From NCBI GenBank assembly GCA_963740255.1, contig CAVUDO010000002.1, positions 620,001 through 684,000 on the forward strand: a stretch of 64,000 nt of DNA. The letters run 5' to 3'. Shown here piece after piece: positions 35,527-46,687 of the stretch; positions within the stretch are counted from its first letter, which is position 1, and every line of letters begins with the position of its first letter. Origin of the DNA: CAVUDO01 sp963740255. Lineage in GTDB: Bacteria > Actinomycetota > Actinomycetes > Mycobacteriales > Cryptosporangiaceae. Position numbers and translations under genes: made by a program. The notes under the pieces are model-generated. The model did not search any database. It saw only the letters and a list, made by a program, of their open reading frames with translations, and was not told where the DNA came from.

Positions 35527-35556
35527 TTGACCCTATTTCTCGGCGCTGACTAGGCT
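35527..35556 (+). promoter_or_regulatory. Predicted strong sigma-70-type promoter for garA-ftsR
   Basis: TTGACC at 35527-35532 and TAGGCT at 35551-35556 with an 18-base spacer. It lies in the 330-base gap between gcvH and garA, which otherwise holds a short tandem repeat of GGGCGCTCC near 35494-35517 and no gene. The leader to garA would be about 215 bases. Confidence 0.6.
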
Positions 35557-35779
35557 CTGCCTCGCGGGTCGAACCATCAACCTTCGGTTCGCGTCTAGGG
35601 TTGGCCCCGAGAGTGGTCTGTCACACTGGTGCTCACCGCTGTGACCCGTTCGAACACGATCCGACCGTCCCCACCGACCGTCGGGCCGACGAGGAAGCCG
35701 GGAGGCGAACGAACTTGATAGGTGCCCCTCCAGCCATCGACGCGGCACGTCCGCGCATCGCCACGCGGGGTGTCCGGTG

Positions 35780-36250
35780 ATGGCGAACCGGCATCCTGAG
35801 GACGACCAGCAGCAGCTCGACGTCACCTCGACGATGATCCTCGGCACGATCGACGACGCGGACGTTCCCGAGGGTGGCGGCGGCGACGCCGAGGGCGCCA
35901 GGCTCGCCGAGAGCCTGCCGCCGGGATCGGCGTTGCTGGTCGTGCGTCGTGGACCGAACGCGGGCAGCCGGTTCCTGCTCGACATGGACGTCACCACCGC
36001 GGGCCGCCATCCCGAGAGCGACATCTTCCTCGACGACGTGACGGTCTCCCGTCGCCACGCCGAGTTCCGCCGTGAGGGCGGCACGTTCTCCGTACGCGAC
36101 GTCGGGAGCCTCAACGGCACCTACGTCAACCGCGAGCGGGTCGAGACGGCCATGCTCGCCAACGGCGACGAGGTGCAGATCGGAAAGTTCCGGCTGGTCT
36201 TCCTGTCCGGCCCCCAGCGTCCGGCCCCGACGGAGGGAGCCGCTCCGTGA
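35780..36250 (+). CDS. garA: FHA-domain protein, GarA-like
   Basis: A 156-residue protein: an acidic N-terminal tail with DVTSTMILG near residue 13, then an FHA domain with GRHPESDIFLDDVTVSRRHAEF near 75 and VGSLNGTYVNRERV near 110. The Arg, Ser, His and Asn that bind phosphothreonine are all present. GarA, phosphorylated on the tail by PknB/PknG, controls 2-oxoglutarate decarboxylase and glutamate dehydrogenase. Here the tail reads VTST instead of the mycobacterial ETTS, so the phosphosite is inferred. GTG 35777 is an alternative start. It overlaps ftsR. Confidence 0.88.
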   Translation: MANRHPEDDQQQLDVTSTMILGTIDDADVPEGGGGDAEGARLAESLPPGSALLVVRRGPNAGSRFLLDMDVTTAGRHPESDIFLDDVTVSRRHAEFRREGGTFSVRDVGSLNGTYVNRERVETAMLANGDEVQIGKFRLVFLSGPQRPAPTEGAAP

Positions 36251-36981
36251 CGAGTTCCGGGGCCCCGGCAGCGCGGGCGTTCATGAGCATCGGAGAGGTG
36301 CTCGCCCAGCTCCGGTCGGAGTTCCCGGACACGACGATCTCCAAGCTGCGCTTCCTGGAGACCGAGGGTCTGGTGGAGCCCGAACGGACATCCGCCGGCT
36401 ACCGCAAGTACTCGCGTGAGGACGTCGCCCGGTTGCGCTACGTCCTCACGGCGCAGCGCGACCACTACCTCCCGCTGCGGGTCATCCGCGACCACCTGTC
36501 CGCGCTCGACCGTGGACTGGCGCCGAAGGACGACGGGTTGAGACCCCCGCGGGCTCTGGTCGCCGCGGATTCGCTGCCGGAGGCGACCGATTTCTCCCGG
36601 TCTGGGCATGATGTGCGTTTCACCCGGACGGAGCTTCTGGAACGGGCCGGGATGACCGACGACCAACTGCGTCAGATCGAGGACTTCGGCCTGGTCTCGA
36701 CCCGCGGCAGCGGCTGGTACGACGCCGACGCAATGGCGATCGCCGAGACGGTCGCCCGGATGTCCCAGTACGGCCTGGAGCCGCGACACCTGCGGGCCTA
36801 CCGGGGCGCCGCTGACCGCGAGGTGGGAGTGTTCGAGCAGGTCGTGACGCCGATGCTGCGCCAGCGCGGGCCGGAGGCACGGGCCAGGGCCGAGGAGTCC
36901 GTGCGCGAGTTGGCGGCGCTGTCGGTCCGGCTGCACACCGCACTGGTGCAGGCCAGGCTCAGGAGCACACTGGGCGGCTGA
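36247..36981 (+). CDS. ftsR: MerR-family regulator FtsR
   Basis: A 244-residue MerR-type protein. The winged helix starts MSIGEVLAQLRSEFPDTTISKLRFLETEGLVEPERTSAGYRKYS at about residue 13, with a second DNA-binding-like half near 120-170 (RFTRTELLERAGMTDDQLRQIEDFGLV). The gene order garA-ftsR-DUF151-merR matches that of corynebacteria and mycobacteria, where FtsR activates ftsZ. It overlaps garA by 4 bp. Confidence 0.88.
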   Translation: MTSSGAPAARAFMSIGEVLAQLRSEFPDTTISKLRFLETEGLVEPERTSAGYRKYSREDVARLRYVLTAQRDHYLPLRVIRDHLSALDRGLAPKDDGLRPPRALVAADSLPEATDFSRSGHDVRFTRTELLERAGMTDDQLRQIEDFGLVSTRGSGWYDADAMAIAETVARMSQYGLEPRHLRAYRGAADREVGVFEQVVTPMLRQRGPEARARAEESVRELAALSVRLHTALVQARLRSTLGG

Positions 36982-37136
36982 GGCCGCGGCCGGCCCGGTG
37001 TCGTCGTCGGCGGGCTCCCGGCGCGAGAGCCGTGTACGTTTCGAGGACGGATGATTGCCCGTGGCGCGGCGGCACGCACAACGGCCCGCGCCTCGATCGG
37101 CAGGGCACGACGGTACGGAGGCTGGGTGAGGCACCG

Positions 37137-37604
37137 GTGAAGGAGCTCAACGTCGTCGGCGTCAGAGTGGAGTTGCCCAACAACCAGCCGATCGTCTTGC
37201 TCAAGGAGTCCGCGGGTGACCGCTATCTCCCGATCTGGATCGGCCCCGTCGAGGCCACCGCGATCGCGTTCGAGCAGCAGGGAGTCCGCCCCACCCGACC
37301 GCTCACCCACGACCTGCTCAAGGACGTGCTCGTCGCGCTGGAGGCACCACTGCGGAAGGTCGAGATCATCGACCTGCGCGACAACGTCTTCTACGCCGAG
37401 CTGGTGCTCGGCGAGGGGGTGCGGGTGAGCGCGCGGCCGTCCGACGCCATCGCGCTGGCGCTGCGGGTGGGGGTGGAGATCGTCTGCGCCGAGGCGATCC
37501 TGGACGAGGCGGGCATCATCATCCCCGACGAACAAGAGGACGAGGTCGCGAAGTTCCGCGAATTCCTCGACACGATCTCGCCCGAAGACTTCGCCGGCTC
37601 CTGA
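37137..37604 (+). CDS. DUF151 (bifunctional nuclease family) protein
   Basis: A 155-residue DUF151 protein: MKELNVVGVRVELPNNQPIVLLKE, LPIWIGPVEATAIAFEQQG, RPLTHDLLKDVLVAL, RPSDAIALALRVGVEIVCAE. Plant and bacterial relatives are called bifunctional nucleases, but activity is poorly established. GTG 37137 follows GAGG at 37128-37131. It lies between ftsR and the second merR gene, the conserved actinobacterial order. Confidence 0.88.
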   Translation: MKELNVVGVRVELPNNQPIVLLKESAGDRYLPIWIGPVEATAIAFEQQGVRPTRPLTHDLLKDVLVALEAPLRKVEIIDLRDNVFYAELVLGEGVRVSARPSDAIALALRVGVEIVCAEAILDEAGIIIPDEQEDEVAKFREFLDTISPEDFAGS

Positions 37605-37631
37605 AGGTGCGGACGCCTGAAATGAGCGTGT

Positions 37632-37654
37632 TACGCCCTGGCTACGCCCAGCCA
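37632..37654 (+). promoter_or_regulatory. Helically phased repeat and small palindrome before merR
   Basis: TACGCCC occurs at 37632-37638 and 37643-37649, exactly 11 bases apart, and TGGCT/AGCCA (37639-37643 and 37650-37654) forms an inverted repeat across it. Repeats one helix turn apart are typical of regulator binding. It lies about 60 bases before the predicted promoter. Confidence 0.35.
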
Positions 37655-37712
37655 ATCGACTGCGGTGTGCCGACAGGGTTCCGATCCCAGGCCGACACGC
37701 CGCCGCGCACCG

Positions 37713-37741
37713 TTGACCGGGGTGCACCGCGCTCCTACCTT
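37713..37741 (+). promoter_or_regulatory. Predicted sigma-70-type promoter for the second merR gene
   Basis: TTGACC at 37713-37718 and TACCTT at 37736-37741 with an ideal 17-base spacer; the start codon follows about 48 bases later. Confidence 0.6.
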
Positions 37742-37788
37742 CAGTCGTGGGGGATGGGTCCATCGGGCGCCGGGTGCGGAGGTTCTGA

Positions 37789-38397
37789 GTGGTGAAGGGC
37801 GACGCGGCAGCCGGTCCGGCGCAGCCGCCACGCGAGGCCGCCGACCCCCTGGCCGGCCAGGGGGTGCTGTTCAGCGAAGGCATCCGCAGCGCACCGGACG
37901 AACTCGTCGGCCACCGCGGCCCGACCGCGTGTCACGTCGCCGGCATCACCTACCGGCAGCTCGACTACTGGGCCCGGACAGGGCTGGTGGAGCCCACCAT
38001 CCGCGGTGCCCACGGCTCGGGCAGCCAGCGGCTCTACTCCTTCCGGGACATCCTCGTCCTCAAGATCGTCAAGCGGCTGCTCGACGCCGGGGTCTCCCTG
38101 CAGAACATCCGGGTCGCGGTGGACGCCCTGCGGTCCCGCGGGGTCGACGACCTGGCCCGGATCACGCTGCTCTCGGACGGCACCACCGTCTACGAGTGCA
38201 CCTCGCCCGAGGAGGTCGTCGACCTGCTCCAGGGTGGGCAGGGCGTTTTCGGCATCGCGGTCGGGGGAGCCTTCCGGGAGATCGAGGGCACGCTGGCGCA
38301 CCTGACCGGCGAGCGTGCCGACGGCAGCGCCGAGGACGCACCGGCCACCGGCGCGACGGACGAGCTCTCGGCCCGCAGGTCCCGCCGCACCGGCTGA
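37789..38397 (+). CDS. MerR-family transcriptional regulator
   Basis: A 202-residue MerR protein. An N-terminal tail of about 55 residues precedes the winged helix VAGITYRQLDYWARTGLVEPTIRGAHGSGSQRLYSFRDILVLKIVKRLLDAGVSLQNIRVAV (from about 50). A short C-terminal domain with DLARITLLSDGTTVYECTSPEEVVDLLQGGQGVFGIAV follows. No metal-binding cysteines are seen. Two adjacent GTG codons are usable; GGAGG at 37778-37782 fits either. It corresponds by order to Rv1830-type genes. Confidence 0.88.
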   Translation: MVKGDAAAGPAQPPREAADPLAGQGVLFSEGIRSAPDELVGHRGPTACHVAGITYRQLDYWARTGLVEPTIRGAHGSGSQRLYSFRDILVLKIVKRLLDAGVSLQNIRVAVDALRSRGVDDLARITLLSDGTTVYECTSPEEVVDLLQGGQGVFGIAVGGAFREIEGTLAHLTGERADGSAEDAPATGATDELSARRSRRTG

Positions 38398-38510
38398 GCG
38401 CCGCACCGCCGGGTGCCCTGCGCTTCCTGTGATCCGACGCACCGCGGTGGCCCGTGCCCGTCCGCGGTGGCCAGAGTGGCCGGCTGGTAGCGTCGGCAGT
38501 GCCGACGATC

Positions 38511-38695
38511 CCTGTGGGAGAGTCCCCGGCCAGCCAGTGCCGGGGCGCCGAAGGAGCAACACTCTCCGGAACCTCTCAGGCGAAAGGACCGCAGGGGAAG
38601 GCGACTCTGGAAAGCAGGCGTGCGCGTCGCGCCTCACCGACGGTGCAAGCCCGGCCGGCCGGGTGAAGCTCTCAGGTTCCATGACAGAGGGGGAG
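38511..38695 (+). promoter_or_regulatory. Tandem glycine riboswitch upstream of gcvP
   Basis: Two glycine aptamers follow one another. The first has GGGAGAGTCC, GCCGAAGGAGCAA, CGGAACCTCTCAGGCGAAAG and GACCGCAGG. The second has GGCGACTCTGGA, CACCGACGGTGCAAG, GAAGCTCTCAGGTTCC and ATGACAGAGGGGG. These are the conserved core pieces of the class, in order and in both copies. A GCCCC/GGGGC hairpin at 38696-38708 follows, then the ribosome site AGGAG at 38735. Binding of glycine is expected to turn on gcvP. A TAGCGT at 38488-38493 may be the -10 box. Confidence 0.93.
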
Positions 38696-38744
38696 GCCCC
38701 TGCGGGGCGCCCGTCGCGGCGTGCCGCCGCACCCAGGAGCCGCC

Positions 38745-41666
38745 ATGACCGACCGTCCCACTCTTGCCGAGCTCACCGCCGGCACGCCGTTCGCGCGGCG
38801 CCACATCGGCCCGTCCCCGGCCGACACGGCCCGGATGCTCGCCGCCGTCGGCCATCCCAGCGTGGACGGGCTGCTCGCCGCGGCCCTGCCGGCCGCCATC
38901 CACCTCACCGGGCAGCTGGACCTGCCCCCCGCGGCGACCGAACCCGAGGTCACGGCCGAGCTGCGCGCGCTGGCCGCCCAGAACACGCCCATGGTCCAGA
39001 TGATCGGGCTGGGCTATCACGACACCCACACGCCGCCGGTGGTCCGCCGCTCGGTGTTCGAGAACCCGGCCTGGTACACCGCGTACACGCCGTACCAGCC
39101 CGAGATCTCCCAGGGCCGGCTGGAGGCGCTGCTGAACTTCCAGACGATGGTGTCCGACCTCACCGGGCTGCCCGTCGCCGGCGCGTCGCTGTTGGACGAG
39201 GCCACCGCCGCCGCGGAGGCGATGACGCTGTCCCGCCGGGCCGGTCGGGCCACCGGCAACGTCTTCCTGGTCGATGCCGACGCCCTGCCGCAGACGATCG
39301 CGGTGATCCGGACCCGGGCCGAGCCGCTCGGCATCGAGGTGGTCGTCGCCGACCTCGCCGCCGACGCGCTGCCCGACCGGCTCGACGACTGCTTCGGTGT
39401 GCTGCTCCAGTACCCGGGCGCCAGCGGCGCGGTACGCGACCACACGACACTGGTCGAGGCCGCGCACGCCAGGGGCGCGCTCGTCACCATAGCCGCCGAC
39501 CTGCTCGCGCTGGCGCTGCTGCGGCCGCCAGGCGAGGCCGGGGCCGACATCGCGGTCGGTTCGGCCCAGCGCTTCGGCGTCCCGCTGGGCTTCGGCGGCC
39601 CGCACGCGGGGTACATGGCGGTGCGCGCGACGCTCCGGCGCACGCTGCCGGGCCGGCTGGTGGGCGTGTCCCGCGACGCCGACGGACGGCCGGCCTACCG
39701 GCTGGCCCTGCAGACCCGCGAGCAGCACATCCGCCGGGAGAAGGCCACCAGCAACATCTGCACCGCCCAGGTGCTGCTCGCCGTGATGGCCGGTGCCTAC
39801 GCCGTCTGGCACGGACCCGACGGCCTTCGCCAGATCGCCCAGCGCACCCACCGGATGGCCGCCGTACTCGCGGCCGGACTGCGTGCGATCGGCGTCGAGG
39901 TCGTCGGAGAGAGCTTCTTCGACACGGTCGGGGCCCGGGCACCTGGCCAGGCCGACGCGATTGTCGTCGGCCGCGGCACGCCGGGGGGTCAACCTGCGCC
40001 GGGTGGACGCGGACACGGCGGCGGCGAGCTGCGACGAGACAACCACGGCCGCCCACCTCCGCGCCGTCTGGGAGGCATTCGGCGAGGCGCTCGGCGTTCC
40101 CGTCCAGATCGACCTCGCCGCGCTCGACACCTCCACCGCGGACGCCCTGCCCGAGGCACTGGTCCGCACCACCGGCTACCTGGAGCACCCGGTGTTCGGT
40201 GCGCACCGCTCCGAGACGGCGATGCTGCGGTACCTGCGCCGCCTCGCCGACGCCGACTTCGCGCTCGACCGCGGCATGATCCCGCTGGGTTCCTGCACGA
40301 TGAAGCTCAACGCGACCACCGAGATGGAGCCGGTGAGCTGGCCGGAGTTCGCGCGTATTCATCCGTTCGCCCCGGCCGACCAAACCCGCGGCTACACCGC
40401 GCTGATCGAGGGCCTGGAGCGTTGGCTGACCGAGGCGACCGGGTACGACGCCGTCAGCCTGCAGCCCAACGCCGGCTCCCAGGGCGAGCTGGCCGGGCTG
40501 CTGGCGATCCGGGCCCACCACCGAGCGCTGCGGGGAGACCGGCCGGGACGTGTGCCTGATCCCGTCCTCGGCGCACGGCACCAACGCCGCCAGCGCCGTG
40601 ATGGCTGGCCTCCGGGTGGTCGTGGTGACCTGTGACGACGCCGGCAACGTCGACCTGGCCGACCTGCACGCCAAGATCGACGCCCACCGGGGGCGGCTGG
40701 CCGCGCTGATGGTGACGTATCCGTCCACCCACGGCGTGTACGAGGCGGAGATCGCCGCGGTGTGCGCCGCGGTGCACGAGGCGGGCGGCCAAGTCTACGT
40801 GGACGGCGCCAACCTCAACGCGTTGCTCGGCTTCGCCAAGCCGGGAGAGTTCGGCGCGGACGTCAGTCACCTCAACCTGCACAAGACGTTCTGTATCCCG
40901 CACGGGGGCGGGGGTCCGGGCATCGGCCCGGTTGCGGTCCGCGCGCACCTGGCGCCGTACCTGCCCAACCATCCGCTGCGGCCCGACGCCGGCCCGGCCA
41001 CCGGGGTCGGCCCGATCTCTGCGGCACCGTGGGGATCGGCCGGTATCCTGCCGATCCCGTGGGCCTACCTGCGGCTGATGGGACCGGACGGGCCTGGCCG
41101 CGGCCACCGGCGCCGCCGTGCTGGCCGCCAACTACGTCGCGGCTCGGCTGGGCGGGCACTTTCCGGTGCTCTACACCGGCCCGAACGGCCTCGTCGCGCA
41201 CGAGTGCATCCTCGACCTGCGGCCGCTCACCAGGGTCACGGGCGTGACCGTGGACGACGTGGCCAAGCGGCTGATCGACTACGGGTTCCATGCCCCGACG
41301 ATGTCGTTCCCGGTGGCCGGCACGCTCATGGTCGAGCCGACCGAGAGCGAGGACCTGGGTGAGTTGGACCGCTTCTGCGACGCGATGATCGCGATCCGGG
41401 CCGAGATCGACGCGGTCGGCCGGGGAGAATGGCCGAAGGACGACAACCCCCTGGTGAACGCACCGCACACCGCGGCGACGATCGCGGGCGAGTGGGACCA
41501 TCCGTACGCGCGCACGGTGGCGGTGTATCCAGCAGAGGGGGACGTCGGCGGCAAGTACTGGCCGCCGGTGCGCCGGATCGACGGCGCATACGGCGACCGC
41601 AACCTGGTGTGCGCATGCCCCGAACCGTCGGCGTTCGAGGAACGGAGCGGGCCGGGCACGGCCTGA
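38745..41666 (+). CDS. gcvP: Glycine dehydrogenase (decarboxylating) GcvP, frame broken
   Basis: The reconstructed P protein has about 972 residues, the normal full length. The N-terminal half runs from FARRHIGPSPADTARML to TSNICTAQVLLAVMAGAYAVWHGP. The C-terminal half has MIPLGSCTMKLNATTEM, NAGSQGELAGLL and the PLP lysine in DVSHLNLHKTFCIPHGGGGPG. It decarboxylates glycine and loads the aminomethyl group on GcvH. ATG 38745 has AGGAG five bases before. Three +1 frame changes, near 39990 (a run of six G), 40545 and 41093, cut it into four frames with no other damage, so sequence error is more likely than loss. Confidence 0.9.
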
Positions 41667-41719
41667 GGAGCGCCTCGTCCGCCGACCGGTTACCCGGTGT
41701 CAGCGGCGGGTGAGGTCGC

Positions 41720-41917
41720 TCAGGCCGCGGCGTGGCAGGGTTCGGGGCGTGCCGGCGCTACACACCGGCCGTCCGGCAGGAGGTCGCCGGTGTCCTCGAA
41801 GCAGATGACGCCGTTGCAGAGAAGGTTCCAGCCCTGCTCGGGGTGGGCGGCCACGATTGCGGCGGCATCCCGGTCAGGGGCTTCGAAGCTGGGGCACGGC
41901 GGCTGGTGCGGGCACAT
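41720..41917 (-). CDS. DUF5999 small protein
   Basis: A 65-residue protein with MCPHQPPCPSFEAPDRDAAA, HPEQGWNLLCNGVICFEDTGDLLPDG, typical of the actinomycete family DUF5999. Four cysteines could bind metal. The start at 41917 is preferred to an upstream in-frame codon because it matches the family and follows GGAG. It is divergent from pabB and convergent with gcvP. Function unknown. Confidence 0.8.
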   Translation of the reverse strand: MCPHQPPCPSFEAPDRDAAAIVAAHPEQGWNLLCNGVICFEDTGDLLPDGRCVAPARPEPCHAAA

Positions 41918-42001
41918 CGGGGTTCTCCGGTCGACGGGTGTGTTCCTGTTCACATCATGCACCTTCAACACAAGCCCATTCCGGAAGGGAACGGTCGTGT
42001 T

Positions 42002-42010
42002 GTGGACAAC
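42002..42010 (-). promoter_or_regulatory. Perfect single DnaA box before pabB
   Basis: TTGTCCACA on the minus strand is the preferred DnaA-box sequence of high-GC actinomycetes. It sits inside the palindrome GTTGT-GG-ACAAC (41999-42010), three bases before the pabB ATG. A lone box may be chance. Confidence 0.4.
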
Positions 42011-42013
42011 AAA

Positions 42014-43222
42014 ATGAAAACAAGTCCCCAGCTGGCGTGGGGATTTGATTACCGAGAGCTACATCGGCTCGAGTGGCGGGTCGGGGATCCTGGCGACCCA
42101 GCGGCCCTTCTCGAAGACTACCTCGCCGCATTCGGTCTCCCGGCCCGCGATCTCACCGCGCTCACCAAGCAGTGGAACGATCCAGGCCGGGTTTCGGTGA
42201 CGGCTTCTGAAGACCCGATCACCTCCGAAAGCGGCGTATGCGGCGCCGCCCTGCTGATTTCCGCCGCGGGTGGCGCCGCGATGCTGGGCGCCTCGACCGG
42301 CGCGGCCACTCCGACGCCGGGTGTTCCCGACCTGGTCGCCGTCGTGCACGAGGTCGTTCCGGCCCCCGCGGCGAGTCTGGGCCAGCAGAGCGCCGGCCTG
42401 TGGGTAGGACCGTGGACGGGCTCCTGGTCCGCGCGCGACCATGCCGGGGCGATCGAGGCCGTCCGCCACGCGATCCTGCGCGGGGACGTCTACCAGGCCA
42501 ACGTGGTCGGGCACTCCAGCGCCCCGTACGACGGCGATCCGACCGCGGCTCTCGACGCGGTCGCCGCTCTGCCGGGAGCGACCTGGGCGGGTCGGCTCGA
42601 GGGCGACGGCTGGGCGGTGGCCAGCGGTTCACCCGAATGCCTCGTGTCGGTGAGCGACGGGCGGATCGAGACCCGACCGATCAAGGGAACGCGCCCGCGG
42701 ACCGCTCGGGGACGCCGAGAACTCGCCGCGTCCAGCAAGGAAAAGGCCGAACACGTGATGATCGTCGATCTAGAACGCAACGACCTCGCTCAGCTGGCCG
42801 AGACCGGGTCCGTCGTGGTCGACGAGCTGTTCGCGGTGCGTGCCTGGTGTGACCTGTGGCAGGCGGAGTCGGTGGTGTCCGCACGGCTGCGTTCCGGCGT
42901 GGGCCTGGCAGCTCTGCTGCGTGCGGTATGTCCCGGTGGCTCGGTGACGGGTGCCCCCAAGCGTGCCGCGCTCGAGCTCCTCTCCGGTCTAGAGCCCGTG
43001 GGCAGGGGGCCGGCGATGGGTGCGCTGGGGTACCTCGGGCCCGACTGCCTCACGCTCGGCCTGACGATCCGGACGGTCGCCGCCGCGGGCGGTCGGTTGC
43101 ACCTGTGGGCCGGGGGAGGGATCACCTGGCCGAGCGAGTCGCATGCCGAGGTGGCCGAAGCGGCCGCCAAGGCGGCGCCGCTGCGTGCGGCGATAAGAAC
43201 CGCCTCCTCGTCCGCCCGGTAG
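42014..43222 (+). CDS. pabB: Aminodeoxychorismate synthase component I (PabB-like)
   Basis: A 402-residue chorismate-binding enzyme. The catalytic domain has DVYQANVVGHSSAPYDGDP near 157, ASGSPECLVSV, IKGTRPRTARGRREL near 215, IVDLERNDLAQLAETGSVVV near 240 and PGGSVTGAPKRAALELLSGLEP near 300. It aminates chorismate on the way to p-aminobenzoate and folate; the glutaminase partner is elsewhere. ATG 42014 is chosen; upstream in-frame GTG codons lie in the DnaA-box region. Base composition is more mixed at the 5' end than in the neighbours. Anthranilate synthase is less likely given the IKGT signature. Confidence 0.82.
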   Translation: MKTSPQLAWGFDYRELHRLEWRVGDPGDPAALLEDYLAAFGLPARDLTALTKQWNDPGRVSVTASEDPITSESGVCGAALLISAAGGAAMLGASTGAATPTPGVPDLVAVVHEVVPAPAASLGQQSAGLWVGPWTGSWSARDHAGAIEAVRHAILRGDVYQANVVGHSSAPYDGDPTAALDAVAALPGATWAGRLEGDGWAVASGSPECLVSVSDGRIETRPIKGTRPRTARGRRELAASSKEKAEHVMIVDLERNDLAQLAETGSVVVDELFAVRAWCDLWQAESVVSARLRSGVGLAALLRAVCPGGSVTGAPKRAALELLSGLEPVGRGPAMGALGYLGPDCLTLGLTIRTVAAAGGRLHLWAGGGITWPSESHAEVAEAAAKAAPLRAAIRTASSSAR

Positions 43223-43292
43223 TTTCCGCGGCAATTGGCGCGCTCCCGCCACCGGGCCGGTCCGTTGGTGCGGTCGTGGTAGGACAGGGCGT

Positions 43293-43943
43293 GTGCAGGA
43301 TCTTCAGCCGGTCTTACTTCGCGGATATCGCGACGTCCATGCGCCGTGGCCAATCACGCAGCCCTCTGAGCCGTGGTTGCCGCTCAGCGGTGACCTGTCG
43401 CATGAACTGATCGGGTGGGTCGTCGCCACGATGGCCCGTATCGATGGGCTCGAGGACGAAGACGGATCGGGCATCAGTGACCCTGTGGACGCCCTTCGAC
43501 ATCTCCTGCTGTCGGAGACGTCGTTCATCCTGCCGGGTGGGCTGATGCCACGTGATCTCGGTACCGGACACCGCATCCCGCCGGGTTGCTGCTGCGGCCT
43601 GGAAGACTGGCGCGAATGGAGCGACGTTCTCGGCGATCACCCGTCCCGGTTGTGGTTGGGACATGATCCGGGCCCGTGGGTCGAGATTCGGCCTGGATTC
43701 GCGCGTGTCTGGTCAAACGGAGAGAAGAAGCGGGGTCCTTCCATCGTCGACCCGGCCGAAGTGACGTACGTCGATTTGCCGATCGGCGCCTTCCCCGTCC
43801 TGATGGCCGCTGCGCACGCTGAACTGATCGCGTTTCTTCAACTTCTCCGGCAGTGGGCTGTCATCACCGTGCCCTCTTTGGCGGAAGACCTCGTTCGCGT
43901 CTTCGATCGGGACTTCGACGTCACCCGACCTCTGGGCCTGTAG
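43293..43943 (+). CDS. Hypothetical protein
   Basis: A 216-residue soluble protein I cannot assign. It has an unusual CCCGLEDW stretch near residue 101 followed by DHPSRLWLGHDPGPWVEI and a Leu-rich C-terminal helix. GC content is lower than in the neighbours and codon use mixed, suggesting transfer. GTG 43293 has AGGACAGGG upstream. It lies 70 bases after pabB and about 70 bases before the dif-like site. Confidence 0.55.
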   Translation: MQDLQPVLLRGYRDVHAPWPITQPSEPWLPLSGDLSHELIGWVVATMARIDGLEDEDGSGISDPVDALRHLLLSETSFILPGGLMPRDLGTGHRIPPGCCCGLEDWREWSDVLGDHPSRLWLGHDPGPWVEIRPGFARVWSNGEKKRGPSIVDPAEVTYVDLPIGAFPVLMAAAHAELIAFLQLLRQWAVITVPSLAEDLVRVFDRDFDVTRPLGL

Positions 43944-44014
43944 TCGGCCGGGCGGTCTCAGTGAACCCACGTCGTCTGACAGGACGGGGGCGGTACCGCA
44001 CCGGTTTCGGCTGA

Positions 44015-44042
44015 ACTTGACATAATGTAGATTATCGGCGTT
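44015..44042 (+). other. dif-like XerCD recombination site
   Basis: A 28-bp site in the 147-base gap between two convergent genes. The left arm is ACTTGACATAA, a 6-base centre follows, and the right arm is TTATCGGCGTT. The E. coli dif site read on the opposite strand has arms ATTTAACATAA and TTATGCGCACC with the same 11-6-11 spacing. The inner ATAAT/ATTAT palindrome is perfect. AT-rich sequence of this kind is otherwise absent from the surrounding GC-rich DNA. It may be the chromosome dimer-resolution site, or a copy used by a Xer-dependent mobile element. Confidence 0.68.
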
Positions 44043-44090
44043 CAAGGGCCAGGCGAGAAACTCGTCTCACGGTGTCCGCGAGGCCGTCGG

Positions 44091-46492
<2,402 letters not shown>

Positions 46493-46687
46493 CGTGTCTC
46501 CATCGGTGGGTCGGGCCGCCTTCGCGGTCTCCGTCGGCGGCGCTGGCTCGATCTGACCAGCTTCGAGCAGTGCGTCTGACACTCCGATGTTCGGCCTGTG
46601 GGGCTCGGTGACGACGGCCACGGCGTCGTCCGCCGAGGCTCCTTCCGCCGCCGTCTGTGCGGTCGTGGCTGCGATCGCCGGAGCGGC

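Noticed and set aside
39980..41100. Programmed frameshifting in gcvP
   Set aside because: Three shifts at unrelated sequences, no slippery site or pseudoknot in common, and no known case in this family.
41697..42017. Plus-strand open frame before pabB
   Set aside because: Opposite the recognisable DUF5999 gene; no ribosome site or family match.
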